Assembly (NCBI RefSeq): GCF_045635475.1
Contig: NZ_JBJGXI010000005.1
Location: 1-64,000, forward strand
Length of the DNA stretch: 64,000 nucleotides
Reading direction: 5' to 3'
From: JBJGXI01 sp045635475
GTDB taxonomy: Bacteria > Bacillota > Bacilli > Bacillales > Amphibacillaceae
Shown here: positions 52,638 through 61,651 of the stretch, piece by piece
Layout: each line of letters opens with the position of its first letter
How positions within the stretch are numbered: the first letter of the stretch is position 1
Made by a program: the position numbers and the translations under genes
Notes under the pieces: generated by a model
Seen by the model: only the letters and a program-made list of their open reading frames with translations
Databases searched by the model: none
What the model was told of the DNA's origin: nothing

Positions 52638-53348
52638 TTATCGTGGCTTTTCTCCCAAATGCATCGCTGCTACACCACCTGTATAGCTTTTAACGGTTAC
52701 ATTGGTTAGCCCAACAGATTCAAACATCTGCTTTAGCTCTTGCTTTCCTGGAAAATCTTTTGCTGATTCATATAGCCATGCATACTCTTTATAGCTTTTA
52801 GCAAACATTTTGCCAAAAAACGGCATAATGTATCTGAAATATAAATAATACAGCTGACGAAATCCAAATAAAGTCGGCTGTGAGGTTTCTAAACAAACAA
52901 CCTTTCCACCTGGCTTCACGACACGTTTCATTTCCTGAAGCACTTGCATGTAATCAGGAACATTTCTTAATCCAAAACCAATTGTTACATAATCAAACAT
53001 ATTGTCCTCAAAAGGAAGCTCCATCGCATTTCCATGCACAAATTCTAACTGGTCAATTTTCAATTCTTGCTTTTTTTGTTCACCAATAGAAAGCATGTTT
53101 TTGCTGAAATCTAATCCGATTACCTTACCAGTTTCACCGACAGCTTCTGAAAGAGCAAGGGACCAATCACCAGTTCCACAACAAACATCAAGAGTAGAAT
53201 CTCCCTCGATTACTTTCATATACTTCATAACACTCTTACGCCATGCCTTATGTCTTTGGAAGGAAATTACGGAGTTCATAAAATCATATCTGTTATATAT
53301 TTTTTCAAATACATGATGTACGCGTTGTTCTTTTGATCCTTGCTCCAT
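52638..53348 (-). CDS. menG: Demethylmenaquinone methyltransferase
   Basis: 236 residues of the UbiE/COQ5 family. SAM site LDVCCGTGDW, and GFGLRNVPD, KPGGKVVCLE motifs. It performs the last step of menaquinone synthesis, supplying the quinone used by the QcrABC complex encoded 13 kb away. It lies 4 nt after hepS and 19 nt before hepT. Confidence 0.97.
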   Translation of the reverse strand: MEQGSKEQRVHHVFEKIYNRYDFMNSVISFQRHKAWRKSVMKYMKVIEGDSTLDVCCGTGDWSLALSEAVGETGKVIGLDFSKNMLSIGEQKKQELKIDQLEFVHGNAMELPFEDNMFDYVTIGFGLRNVPDYMQVLQEMKRVVKPGGKVVCLETSQPTLFGFRQLYYLYFRYIMPFFGKMFAKSYKEYAWLYESAKDFPGKQELKQMFESVGLTNVTVKSYTGGVAAMHLGEKPR

Positions 53349-53352
53349 GTTG

Positions 53353-54159
53353 TTAACCTTCTTCCGTTACCATCTTCCGTTTATTAAAATAAACAGGCAG
53401 TCTATTAATAATATAAGTTCTGAGCATGTTAAATGATTCTGGTAGTTGCGACACAGATTCATTTACTTTCGCAGCATACCGTTGGATACATTGGTCAATT
53501 GTTTGTATAAACTGTTTGTCGCTCAATTGAAGTGCCGGTCCTTGTGTCAAAAGTTCAACAAAAGGTGACGTATGTGTTTCATTAAAACTATTCTTTTCCC
53601 GAATTAGTCTCGTTAAAAGCAACCAGTTCTTAGCAAATTCGATTATAACTGGTTTGTTTATATGTTCTGAAATGCGTTGAATCAGTAGTGAGTCCACCTG
53701 ATTCCAGGCATCAAAAAATGCTTCGGGACTTTCAAATTCTTTATAGTAAATATGCATTTTATATTCATTGATTTCTTTAATTGCTGAAGCCAGTGTTCGA
53801 ATCATCGAGATATCTTCAAGCTTTGAAAGCAAATGGTAATATAGTCCACTGTAATAATCACCAGCAAGAACAGTAAGCTGACGTGTCTTTCTTTTATCAT
53901 CACTTTCCTCTGCGGCATCGCTCATCGTTACTAAATCGTGTGTGTCTAATGCGATCTGCACTAGCATTGTTGTAATAATATAATTTTTTTGTTTATGTAT
54001 CGATACGTTTGTATGTTGAATGATAGCAGATAATAGAAATAACTTATCTTCGTCGATGACGGGCTTTTTGATAAATTTTTCGATATAAGAATGCTTCATA
54101 TGGTTTTCAATGGATTGTTTTAGGTTTTCTATCGTTAAATCAGTTGTTGTCACATTCAT
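53353..54159 (-). CDS. hepS: Heptaprenyl diphosphate synthase component I
   Basis: 268 residues, helical, with LLSAIIQHTN and VLAGDYYSGLYYHLLSKLED (about 108-127) as in HepS. This small subunit has no Asp-rich catalytic motif and works only with HepT. ATG 54159 chosen; a GTG one codon earlier is possible. The folE and mtrB genes that precede hepS in B. subtilis are missing. Confidence 0.92.
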   Translation of the reverse strand: MNVTTTDLTIENLKQSIENHMKHSYIEKFIKKPVIDEDKLFLLSAIIQHTNVSIHKQKNYIITTMLVQIALDTHDLVTMSDAAEESDDKRKTRQLTVLAGDYYSGLYYHLLSKLEDISMIRTLASAIKEINEYKMHIYYKEFESPEAFFDAWNQVDSLLIQRISEHINKPVIIEFAKNWLLLTRLIREKNSFNETHTSPFVELLTQGPALQLSDKQFIQTIDQCIQRYAAKVNESVSQLPESFNMLRTYIINRLPVYFNKRKMVTEEG

Positions 54160-54339
54160 CACCCAAGCCCTTCTCGCATCTCACCCGAATATAATTAAAC
54201 AATATTATAGCATACTTTTATTCACGTCGTCCTATCATACGTTTATAAGTTATTCTCCACAGCTTAATCAGAGACATATAACACAATACTACAACGAAAA
54301 CAGAAGTTTTGAAAGTAAAGCGGTAATATTTTTATCCAT

Positions 54340-54373
54340 AAAAAAAGGATGCGTTTAGAACGCATCCTTTTTT
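54340..54373 (-). terminator. Terminator of hbs
   Basis: AAGGATGCGTT / AACGCATCCTT with a 3-nt loop, T6 on the minus strand and an A tract on the other side, 19 nt beyond the hbs stop. Confidence 0.92.
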
Positions 54374-54391
54374 ACAAGCCCGTATGTAAAA

Positions 54392-54664
54392 TTATTTTAC
54401 AGTATCTTTAAGGGCCTTACCTGGTTTAAATGCCGGTACTTTGCTTGCAGGGATTTCAATTTCATCACCTGTTTGTGGATTACGTCCTTTACGAGCAGCA
54501 CGTTCACGTACTTCAAAGTTACCGAAACCAATTAACTGTACTTTATCACCATTTTTAAGTGAATCCATGATAGATTCAAAAACTGCATCTACAGCTTTTG
54601 TCGCATCTTTTTTAGATAGTTCGCTTTTTTCAGCTACTGAATTAATTAGGTCAGTTTTATTCAT
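54392..54664 (-). CDS. hbs: HU-type DNA-binding protein HBsu
   Basis: 90 residues: MNKTDLINSVAEKSELSKKD start, the dimer core, and the beta-arm GRNPQTGDEIEIPAS that inserts into the DNA minor groove. It is the main nucleoid protein. ATG 54664 follows GGGAGGAGGTG, a near-perfect site; upstream in-frame codons belong to the leader. Stands alone with its own terminator. Confidence 0.98.
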   Translation of the reverse strand: MNKTDLINSVAEKSELSKKDATKAVDAVFESIMDSLKNGDKVQLIGFGNFEVRERAARKGRNPQTGDEIEIPASKVPAFKPGKALKDTVK

Positions 54665-54981
54665 GATATTCACCTCCTCCCGAATCTTCACCTGTATTCG
54701 AACAATATGGATATATTTCCATTTGTTCACCATTTTTCTAGATTTTATACATCCTGCCATCAAATTTTAAGATGACAAGGCTTATAATATACGAGTTCTT
54801 TCGGGAATTCAACAAAAAACAACAAGATTATTAAATTTTTGTTGAAATTACCGATTGAGATCGCCGCTCAATTTAACTGCATGTTATCATAATTGGAAAT
54901 CTTATGCAAGAGGTTACAACTATTGATATTACAGGGTTTGCTGTGGATTTACATGATTTTTTGTATTTTCCCAAAAGGCTT

Positions 54982-55530
54982 GTTTTCGTAAATAATGCTG
55001 TAATTGCGTAAAAATGCTAAACTCCGTCGTAACGTAGTGCCCGTGATTTCCGCTCCAGGCAGTCGCCTTTCGCTAGTTTAAAGCGTTTTTCTTTAAACAG
55101 GCACGGCTTCAGCTAACTCAGAAGCAAATGTTTTCGGTGGGCCGAGTATTCGCAGGCCCAAAGTGCGCTTCTCTAGTGGATCTTCAGCTAGTGCTGTCCC
55201 GCAGGACTTTGAATTAACTTCCCCGAGTTACACCGCACGAAGAAAATGCGGTTTTCATTTTCGAGGATCGACTGCCTTGAACTCCAATCACCCAACGTAA
55301 GGAGAAATCCCGTTAGCAGCGGAGGAAATCCACTTATACTCCTGAGGCCCGGCAAGGGTCATGCAGGCGTTGTCCGACAAGGACGATTTTAACCTGTAGT
55401 CTATAAAGAACTGCGTAAGTGATAACCCGCGCAACGCGAACGCGCGAGGAGGCTCACTAGCCCCCCTATGGTGCGCGAAGTGGATTTCCGGAGCGGCGCA
55501 AGCACTCTCCAAACTACGACGGATATTAGT
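54982..55530. repeat. Large mosaic palindromic repeat, copy C
   Basis: About 550 bp in the 950-bp gap between hbs and spoIVA, same orientation as copy B. Left arm CTCCGTCGTAACGTAGTGC and GGCAGTCGCCTTTCGCTAG; right arm ends CTACGACGGATATTAG. It holds the cassettes GGTGGGCCGAGTATTCGCAG, GTCCCGCAGGACTT, GCACGAAGAAAAT..ATTTTCGAGGA and GGCGTTGTCCGACAAGGACG. The rest of the gap (54665-54981) contains the hbs upstream region and no gene. Confidence 0.9.
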
Positions 55531-55579
55531 TCAATTATGAATCAAAAATATTACAAACATTACGAAAAACATTTTTATT

Positions 55580-55614
55580 AAAAAGAAAAATAGCGGCCGA
55601 TAATCAGCCGCTAA
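55580..55614 (-). terminator. Terminator of spoIVA
   Basis: TTAGCGGC / GCCGCTA-type stem (55592-55613) followed by TTTTTCTTTTT on the minus strand. Confidence 0.85.
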
Positions 55615-57089
55615 AGAATAATTGCTATTAAGCCCCCAGAGCCCTCGTTAATAATTCGCTCTAAGGTTTCTTTTAATTTATATCTTGCATTTTCTGGCAT
55701 TAAAGACAATTTAGCTTGAATGCCTTCTCGTACAATGGAACTTAACGACCTACCAAAGATGTCCGATTCCCAAATTGACAATGGATCTTCTTCAAAATCC
55801 TGCATTAAATATCGAACTAATTCTTCACTTTGTTTCTCTGTGCCAATTATCGGTGCAAATTCTGATTCGACCTCTACCTTTACCATATGAATCGAAGGCG
55901 CAACAGCTTTCAACCTAACCCCAAAGCGAGAGCCTTGACGAATGATTTCAGGTTCATCTAGTTTCATATCCTCTAGTGTAGGCGCAGCGATTCCATATCC
56001 CGTTTGCTTTACCATCTGGAGTGCATCTGCAACTTGATCGTATTCGCGTTTGGCATTAGCAAAATCTTGCATCAGCTGTAAAAGGTGATCTTTTCCTCTT
56101 ATTTCTTCACCAACAATTTCTTTTAACACTTGGTCGTATAAATAATCAGGGGCTTGAAGGTCAATCTCAGCTACACCTTCACCCATTTCCATGCCTGATA
56201 ATTTAGCTTCTTCGATATAATCATAGGCACTAAAATTACCTACTACTCGATCCACATCACGAAGTCGTTTAATATCCTTCACTGTTTCTTGAATCGATAA
56301 TTGATAATTTTCTTTTAACCAATGCTGATCATTTAAAACCATTACCCAGCTTGGCAAATTCACGTTCACTTCTAGTACCGGGAACTCATATAATGCCTCT
56401 CGTAGCACGTTATACACATCGTGCTCTGTCATGTTTTCTACACTCATTGCGATAACCGGAATGTCATGTTCTTCGGCTAACTCTTGGCGCAATAGTTCCG
56501 TATCCTGATGGTATGGTTTTACGGAGTTAACGACCATCACAAATGGTTTGCCAACTTCTTTAAGCTCTTCGATAACACGAGCCTCAGCATCTAGATAATC
56601 TGCTCGCGGAATATCACCAAATGATCCATCTGTCGTTACGACAACGCCTAATGTTGAATGTTCTTGAATTACTTTTCTCGTACCAATTTCAGCTGCATCA
56701 TGGAATGGAATTGGCTCCTCATACCACGGTGTGTTAATCATCCTTGGGCCATTTTCATCCTCGAAACCTTGTGCACCCTTGACTGTATATCCAACACAGT
56801 CAACCAAACGAACATTAACATCCAATCCATCGTCCACTTTTAGAGAAACTGCTTTGTTTGGGATAAACTTGGGTTCAGTTGTCATAATCGTTCTTCCAGC
56901 TGCACTTTGTGGTAATTCATCCTGTGCTCTTGCTCTTTCTGCCTCATCTTCAATGTTAGGCAACACCACTAAATCCATAAATTTTTTAATGAAAGTTGAT
57001 TTACCCGTGCGTACAGCCCCAACTACACCAAGATAAATATCCCCATTGGTCCGTTTCGAGATATCCTTAAAAATATCAACTCTTTCCAA
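55611..57089 (-). CDS. spoIVA: Stage IV sporulation protein A (coat morphogenetic ATPase)
   Basis: 492 residues, the same length as the B. subtilis protein. Walker A GAVRTGKST (24-32), a GTPase-like core, a middle domain, and the conserved C terminus ending GSGGLIAIIL that anchors to SpoVM. It hydrolyses ATP to polymerise into the basement layer of the spore coat. It starts at TTG 57089, 5 nt after GGGAGGGG. The 266-bp upstream gap holds the yphF terminator; a mother-cell (SigE) promoter is expected but was not identified. Confidence 0.98.
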   Translation of the reverse strand: MERVDIFKDISKRTNGDIYLGVVGAVRTGKSTFIKKFMDLVVLPNIEDEAERARAQDELPQSAAGRTIMTTEPKFIPNKAVSLKVDDGLDVNVRLVDCVGYTVKGAQGFEDENGPRMINTPWYEEPIPFHDAAEIGTRKVIQEHSTLGVVVTTDGSFGDIPRADYLDAEARVIEELKEVGKPFVMVVNSVKPYHQDTELLRQELAEEHDIPVIAMSVENMTEHDVYNVLREALYEFPVLEVNVNLPSWVMVLNDQHWLKENYQLSIQETVKDIKRLRDVDRVVGNFSAYDYIEEAKLSGMEMGEGVAEIDLQAPDYLYDQVLKEIVGEEIRGKDHLLQLMQDFANAKREYDQVADALQMVKQTGYGIAAPTLEDMKLDEPEIIRQGSRFGVRLKAVAPSIHMVKVEVESEFAPIIGTEKQSEELVRYLMQDFEEDPLSIWESDIFGRSLSSIVREGIQAKLSLMPENARYKLKETLERIINEGSGGLIAIIL

Positions 57090-57298
57090 ATGATCCCCTC
57101 CCGATCTACTTCGCCATAAACTTACGAATCCTTAACAATAAGAGTCTATGACGTTGTCCTACTAGATTATGACTTGTTTATTTGAAAACATAAAAAAAAC
57201 TGTGATTTCCGATTACTTTGCCACCTTATGCTTTCGAATATTTCTCACGTTCGTACTAGTGTTGCTAATGCATAAATATTCAAGATGCATTGTGTGCA

Positions 57299-57336
57299 TT
57301 AAAAAAACCCTTGCCACATTATATGCGGCAAGGGTA
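57299..57336 (-). terminator. Terminator of the yphF gene
   Basis: ACCCTTGCC / GGCAAGGGT stem with an ACATTATATGC-type loop and TTTTTTT on the minus strand, 19 nt after the stop. Confidence 0.9.
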
Positions 57337-57355
57337 CTATTATTCCTTTGATTAT

Positions 57356-58087
57356 TTATCTTACTGCAGTGTCATCAATTAGGAAATGCGGTTCACCATC
57401 AATAACTGTATACGGCAGAGAATATGCAGGCGCAAATGGATAATGATCCGTTAATAAGTAACGTATATCATCGCCTTTTTCATAATTATGCTCATAAGTT
57501 TGTAATGCGTCATAGAGATCTGATCGATAATCAATCTGAACTTGTCCATTTGTATCCATTACAATCGGTAAATTTATACCTGAATATGGGCTTACGACAT
57601 ATGGATCATGGTCTAGTCCAATTTTTTCATAATTAATCTTATACATACCGTCCTCTACTTCCTCACCGAAAGGTGGGTAAGAATGTTCTGAGCGATATAG
57701 ATTGATACTTGTTTGCAGACTTCTAATCTGCTCCGCTAGTCGTAAATCAATTACTTTTACAGTTGGATTATCTTCAGGTGTAATTATTACATATTGATAT
57801 ACACCACCGTTTTCAAAAGCCGTTCCTGGTGTGCTGTCTAGCAATCCTTGCTCTTTCAATTTTGTGAATTCAATCAGGTATTTTTGGAATATTGGTGTAT
57901 CCATATCTTTCGTTCTTATCGGCAATAAACCGTTGTTGTTTTCTGCATACTGACTAATTGCACGTTGAACCATTTCCAACTGAATTTCATTTGGTACTTG
58001 ATTTTTAGATAATTGTCCACTAGGATACATACAACCACTTAACAGAAGTGCGATTATGACTAATGGAAACAAGATAACACGCTTCAT
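57356..58087 (-). CDS. yphF: YphF-type lipoprotein
   Basis: 243 residues. A signal peptide with lipobox LSGC (Cys19), then an extracytoplasmic domain with IQLEMVQRAISQYAENNNGLLPI and a later similar segment (RSLQTSINLYRSEHSYPPFG), suggesting an internal repeat. Size, lipobox and position between spoIVA and yphE match YphF. Function unknown. ATG start. Confidence 0.87.
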   Translation of the reverse strand: MKRVILFPLVIIALLLSGCMYPSGQLSKNQVPNEIQLEMVQRAISQYAENNNGLLPIRTKDMDTPIFQKYLIEFTKLKEQGLLDSTPGTAFENGGVYQYVIITPEDNPTVKVIDLRLAEQIRSLQTSINLYRSEHSYPPFGEEVEDGMYKINYEKIGLDHDPYVVSPYSGINLPIVMDTNGQVQIDYRSDLYDALQTYEHNYEKGDDIRYLLTDHYPFAPAYSLPYTVIDGEPHFLIDDTAVR

Positions 58088-58096
58088 AAGTTCCTC

Positions 58097-58291
58097 CTAT
58101 GCTGCCGGATTGAACACGATGTAAAAAATAATCAGTCCACCAACAATTAAAAATATATAAGCTAGCATTGCTGTAATCATAGAGAAAAAACCTTTTAATT
58201 TATTTCTACTAAGTAAGATTAAGCCGATGGCAAGTATTAAAAAAATTATTCCAGCAAATGATATGTACATATTCAACATTGCCTCTGACAT
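58097..58291 (-). CDS. yphE: YphE-type small membrane protein (DUF2768)
   Basis: 64 residues with two membrane segments (about 8-27 and 38-58) joined by a short basic loop SRNKLKG. ATG 58291 follows AGGAGTGATC; the longer frame has no ribosome binding site. 9 nt before yphF, so co-transcribed. Confidence 0.85.
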   Translation of the reverse strand: MSEAMLNMYISFAGIIFLILAIGLILLSRNKLKGFFSMITAMLAYIFLIVGGLIIFYIVFNPAA

Positions 58292-58523
58292 AGGATCACT
58301 CCTTCTATTTTTCTTATTTTGCTTCAAATATTATAACATAAATAAATAGACATGCAGGAAGAATAGCCTCATAAGCATTGTGACGCATGATTAATTAATA
58401 TAGACTAAGTTTATACTAGCGTCCTTTATTCACCGTAAATAAGGGTATGTAGTACGGTTTCAGCATGCATCGCTGACAGAGTCACGGATTAACATACCTT
58501 TTAACACACCATATATCGCGCGA

Positions 58524-58562
58524 AAAAAAATAACCGAGATAGAAGGGGCACTCTATCCCGGC
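58524..58562 (-). terminator. Terminator downstream of spoVIF
   Basis: CCGGGATAGA / TCTATCTCGG (one G-U) with an 8-nt loop and T8 after AT on the minus strand. It lies about 100 nt past the spoVIF stop. The rest of 58292-58661 holds no supported gene. Confidence 0.8.
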
Positions 58563-58661
58563 GTGACTAAATAATACCCAAAGCAACCCTAAAATGAATG
58601 CTTGTGCGATTTATATTATGCGAGCAAATTCTAGTTTGCATCCTCATATGCCCAGTTCTGG

Positions 58662-58922
58662 TTATTTTTTAAATAATTGACTCAATGTATTCATATCTTT
58701 AGGCATTTTACTGTTAGTAATGGATTTCACAAGTTTGTCTTCTTTTTCCTTTGACATTGGCTTATTTGCCATTTTGGATAATTGCTTTACTAATCTTCGC
58801 ACTGTTTTCTCGTCAGAAAAATCAGCGTTTTGAACGGAATTAGCTACTTTTAAAATTTCATCTGGTTTAATTCCTGAATTTTTATTAATATGATCAAACA
58901 TGTTCTTTTGAAAGTCGCTCAC
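58662..58922 (-). CDS. spoVIF: Stage VI sporulation protein F family
   Basis: 86 residues. GIKPDEILKVANSVQNADFSDEKTVRRLVKQLSKMANKPMSKEKED follows the SpoVIF pattern, and the length is close to B. subtilis SpoVIF (about 87). That protein works in late spore-coat assembly by stabilising GerE. The start is GTG 58922 after AAGGAGGA. Its location between gpsA and yphE differs from B. subtilis, where spoVIF (yjcC) is elsewhere. Confidence 0.85.
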   Translation of the reverse strand: MSDFQKNMFDHINKNSGIKPDEILKVANSVQNADFSDEKTVRRLVKQLSKMANKPMSKEKEDKLVKSITNSKMPKDMNTLSQLFKK

Positions 58923-58980
58923 GTACACTCCTCCTTGCATTAATCATTCAGAATAGCATATGCAAAGAGTGCGTGACGTG

Positions 58981-60021
58981 TTAATTAGAATAACGATTTG
59001 TTAGAATGTTCGATAAATCTTCCATCTCATGGCGGCGATGACGAGTCATTAACTGGTCAACAACGTCCTTTGGTTTTGCTTGTTTAAATAATATTTGATA
59101 AATTCCATAAGTGATTGGCATCTCAATCCCTTGTTTTTCAGCGAATTCATAAGCCGCTTTTGTCGTACGCACTCCTTCAACGACCATGCCCATTTGCTTT
59201 AAGACCTCGTCTAGCTGCTTCCCCTTACCTAATAAATTGCCGGCTCGCCAGTTTCTACTATGCACGCTCGTACACGTAACAATTAAGTCACCTACACCTG
59301 ACAATCCGATAAATGTTAACGGATTTGCACCCATAGAGGTGCCTAGACGAGCAATTTCTGCTAGTCCGCGTGTCATTAATGCTGCTTTTGCATTATCTCC
59401 ATAGCCAAGACCATCAGAAATGCCTGCACCTAATGCAATTATATTTTTCAGCGCACCACCGAGTTCCACACCGACCATATCTAGGCTTGTGTATACTCGG
59501 AAATTCTCATTAATAAATAAATCCTGAACATATTCCGCTTCTTTCATGTCATTTGAAGAAGCGGTAACGGTTGTCGGTTGCCTGTCACTAACTTCTTCCG
59601 CATGACTCGGCCCCGACAGAATGACAACTTCTTTATACAAGTGACGCGGCATTTCTTCTTCTATCATTTCTGAAACCCGCTTTAATGTACCTGGTTCGAT
59701 CCCCTTTGTTCCATGTGCTAATGTTACAGGATCATCGAGCACCGTACTTAATTGACGGCATACATCTCGTATTGCTTTTGTTGGAACTACAAGGAGGACG
59801 CTCGTAACGTCTTGTACTGCCTTATCTAGCTCGTAATAAGCAGTAATAGTTGTAGGAATCGTGATGCCCGCGAGATACTTACTGTTTTGACGTGTTTCAT
59901 TTATTTCATCTGCCTGATTTTTTTTATGTGTCCATAAGCGAACATCATGGCCATTTTCCGCCAATACTAACGCTAAAGCCGTTCCCCAGCTTCCCGCTCC
60001 TAATACAGCTATCTTTTCCAA
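58981..60021 (-). CDS. gpsA: Glycerol-3-phosphate dehydrogenase [NAD(P)+]
   Basis: 346 residues. N-terminal GAGSWGTALA, LAHGTKGIEPGT, LSGPSHAEEV, the catalytic-lysine segment LGGALKNIIALGAG, and GLSGVGDL. It makes glycerol 3-phosphate for phospholipids. Start is TTG 60021 after AGGGGGGAAG. It follows der at 12 nt. Confidence 0.97.
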   Translation of the reverse strand: MEKIAVLGAGSWGTALALVLAENGHDVRLWTHKKNQADEINETRQNSKYLAGITIPTTITAYYELDKAVQDVTSVLLVVPTKAIRDVCRQLSTVLDDPVTLAHGTKGIEPGTLKRVSEMIEEEMPRHLYKEVVILSGPSHAEEVSDRQPTTVTASSNDMKEAEYVQDLFINENFRVYTSLDMVGVELGGALKNIIALGAGISDGLGYGDNAKAALMTRGLAEIARLGTSMGANPLTFIGLSGVGDLIVTCTSVHSRNWRAGNLLGKGKQLDEVLKQMGMVVEGVRTTKAAYEFAEKQGIEMPITYGIYQILFKQAKPKDVVDQLMTRHRRHEMEDLSNILTNRYSN

Positions 60022-60033
60022 GCTACTTCCCCC

Positions 60034-61344
60034 CTATTGCCTTCTCCTAGCAAAGATTTTAATTGGCGTTCCTTCAAAACCAAATGCTTCTCTGATTTTA
60101 TTTTCTAAGAAACGCTCATACGAAAAGTGCATTAGCTCTGGATCGTTTACAAATACAACAAAGCCGGGCGGTTTTACAGAGACTTGTGTCGTATAAAGAA
60201 TTTTAAGTCTTTGCCCTTTGACAGTCGGTGTCGGATTCACCGCTAATGCATCCATGATCACATCATTTAATACATTCGTTTCGACTCGCTTCGAGTGATT
60301 TTCACTAGCCAAGATAATTTTAGGTACCAACGTATGTATACGCTTTTTCGTTTTTGCAGATAAAAACACAATTGGTGCATAATCCAAAAATTGAAAATGT
60401 GCTCGTACTTTATCTTCAAAAGCTTTCATCGCTTTTTCATCCGATTCAACCGTATCCCATTTGTTTACGACAATTACAACAGCCTTACCTGCTTGGTGCG
60501 CATAGCCCGCTATCTTTTTATCTTGTTCGATAATACCTTCTTCCGCATCAATTAACGTAAGTACAACATCGGACCGCTCAATCGCTTTTAAGGCACGTAA
60601 AATACTATACTTTTCTGTCGATTCGTAAATTTTTCCTCGCTTACGCATCCCAGCTGTGTCAATAATAACGAAATCACGATCTTCTTTCATAAATGGTGTA
60701 TCCACAGCATCTCTCGTTGTACCTGCAATATCAGAAACAATAACTCGATCCTGGTTAAGCAAGGCATTAACTAATGAAGACTTACCAACATTCGGTCGAC
60801 CAATTAAACTAAAGTAAATCGTATCTTCATCCGGTTCTTGTTGTTCCATCTCCGGGAAATGCTTAATAACGGCATCTAATAAATCGCCCAAACCTAAACC
60901 ATGGGTTCCAGAAATAGGGTACGGTTCCCCGAATCCTAATGAATAAAATTCATAAATCTGATCCCGCATTTCTGGGTTGTCCACTTTATTTACACCAAGC
61001 ACAATCGGTTTATTAGAGCGGAATAACAATTTAGCAACTTCTTCATCTGCTGCCGTTATGCCTTCTCTTCCATTCACCATAAAAATGATTACATCAGCTT
61101 CATTTATGGCAACTTCTGCTTGTTCGCGCATTTGCACGAGTAACGGCTCATCACCAAGTTCAATTCCACCTGTATCAATCAAGTTGAAATCAGTTGTCAG
61201 CCATTCTGCGCTTGAATAAATTCGATCACGTGTAACTCCAGGAATATCTTCAACTATTGATATTCGCTCTCCAACAATTCTATTAAAAATAGTTGATTTT
61301 CCAACATTTGGTCTACCTACAATTGCAACTACAGATTTACGCAT
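60034..61344 (-). CDS. der: Ribosome assembly GTPase Der (EngA)
   Basis: 436 residues. Two GTPase domains with G1 motifs GRPNVGKST (10-18) and GRPNVGKSS (182-190), NKVD and NKWD G4 motifs, and a C-terminal KH-like domain ending FARRRQ. It is needed for 50S subunit maturation. ATG follows AAAGGATG. Confidence 0.98.
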   Translation of the reverse strand: MRKSVVAIVGRPNVGKSTIFNRIVGERISIVEDIPGVTRDRIYSSAEWLTTDFNLIDTGGIELGDEPLLVQMREQAEVAINEADVIIFMVNGREGITAADEEVAKLLFRSNKPIVLGVNKVDNPEMRDQIYEFYSLGFGEPYPISGTHGLGLGDLLDAVIKHFPEMEQQEPDEDTIYFSLIGRPNVGKSSLVNALLNQDRVIVSDIAGTTRDAVDTPFMKEDRDFVIIDTAGMRKRGKIYESTEKYSILRALKAIERSDVVLTLIDAEEGIIEQDKKIAGYAHQAGKAVVIVVNKWDTVESDEKAMKAFEDKVRAHFQFLDYAPIVFLSAKTKKRIHTLVPKIILASENHSKRVETNVLNDVIMDALAVNPTPTVKGQRLKILYTTQVSVKPPGFVVFVNDPELMHFSYERFLENKIREAFGFEGTPIKIFARRRQ

Positions 61345-61463
61345 GAAAGGTACATCCTTTCTTATATTTCACAAAGATATTTAACTTTACTATTTTAGCA
61401 AAATAGGAAATGATAAACAAATCATTTTTTGGAAGTACAGGGATTTATTTCAGTTCATGTCTG

Positions 61464-61649
61464 TTAATGCTTAACAATAATGTACATATCGTCGCTTAGC
61501 GCATGACTTATGCCATCTAAAATTGCTTCTAAATTTGCCGCTACATTATTCATTTCTTCTTTCGTGTCACAAAGGAATATAGGAGCTCCACCTGCTATTT
61601 TCTTTTCGTTTGTCGTAATCACAGACAGTACCGCTTTTTCAATATTCAT
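61464..61649 (-). CDS. Putative capping subunit for the YIEGIA protein
   Basis: 61 residues, soluble, starting MNIEKAVLSVITTNEKKIAGG, 2 nt after the YIEGIA gene and so translationally linked. Size, position and sequence resemble the small proteins annotated as capping complex subunit for YIEGIA in sporulating Bacillales. The biochemical role is not established, and I rely on recall of that family. Confidence 0.75.
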   Translation of the reverse strand: MNIEKAVLSVITTNEKKIAGGAPIFLCDTKEEMNNVAANLEAILDGISHALSDDMYIIVKH

Positions 61650-61651
61650 TA

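Noticed and set aside
55288..55512. Minus-strand frame of 74 codons
   Set aside because: Inside repeat copy C; no ribosome binding site.
57169..57351. Plus-strand frame of 60 codons upstream of spoIVA
   Set aside because: Crosses the yphF terminator and has no ribosome binding site.
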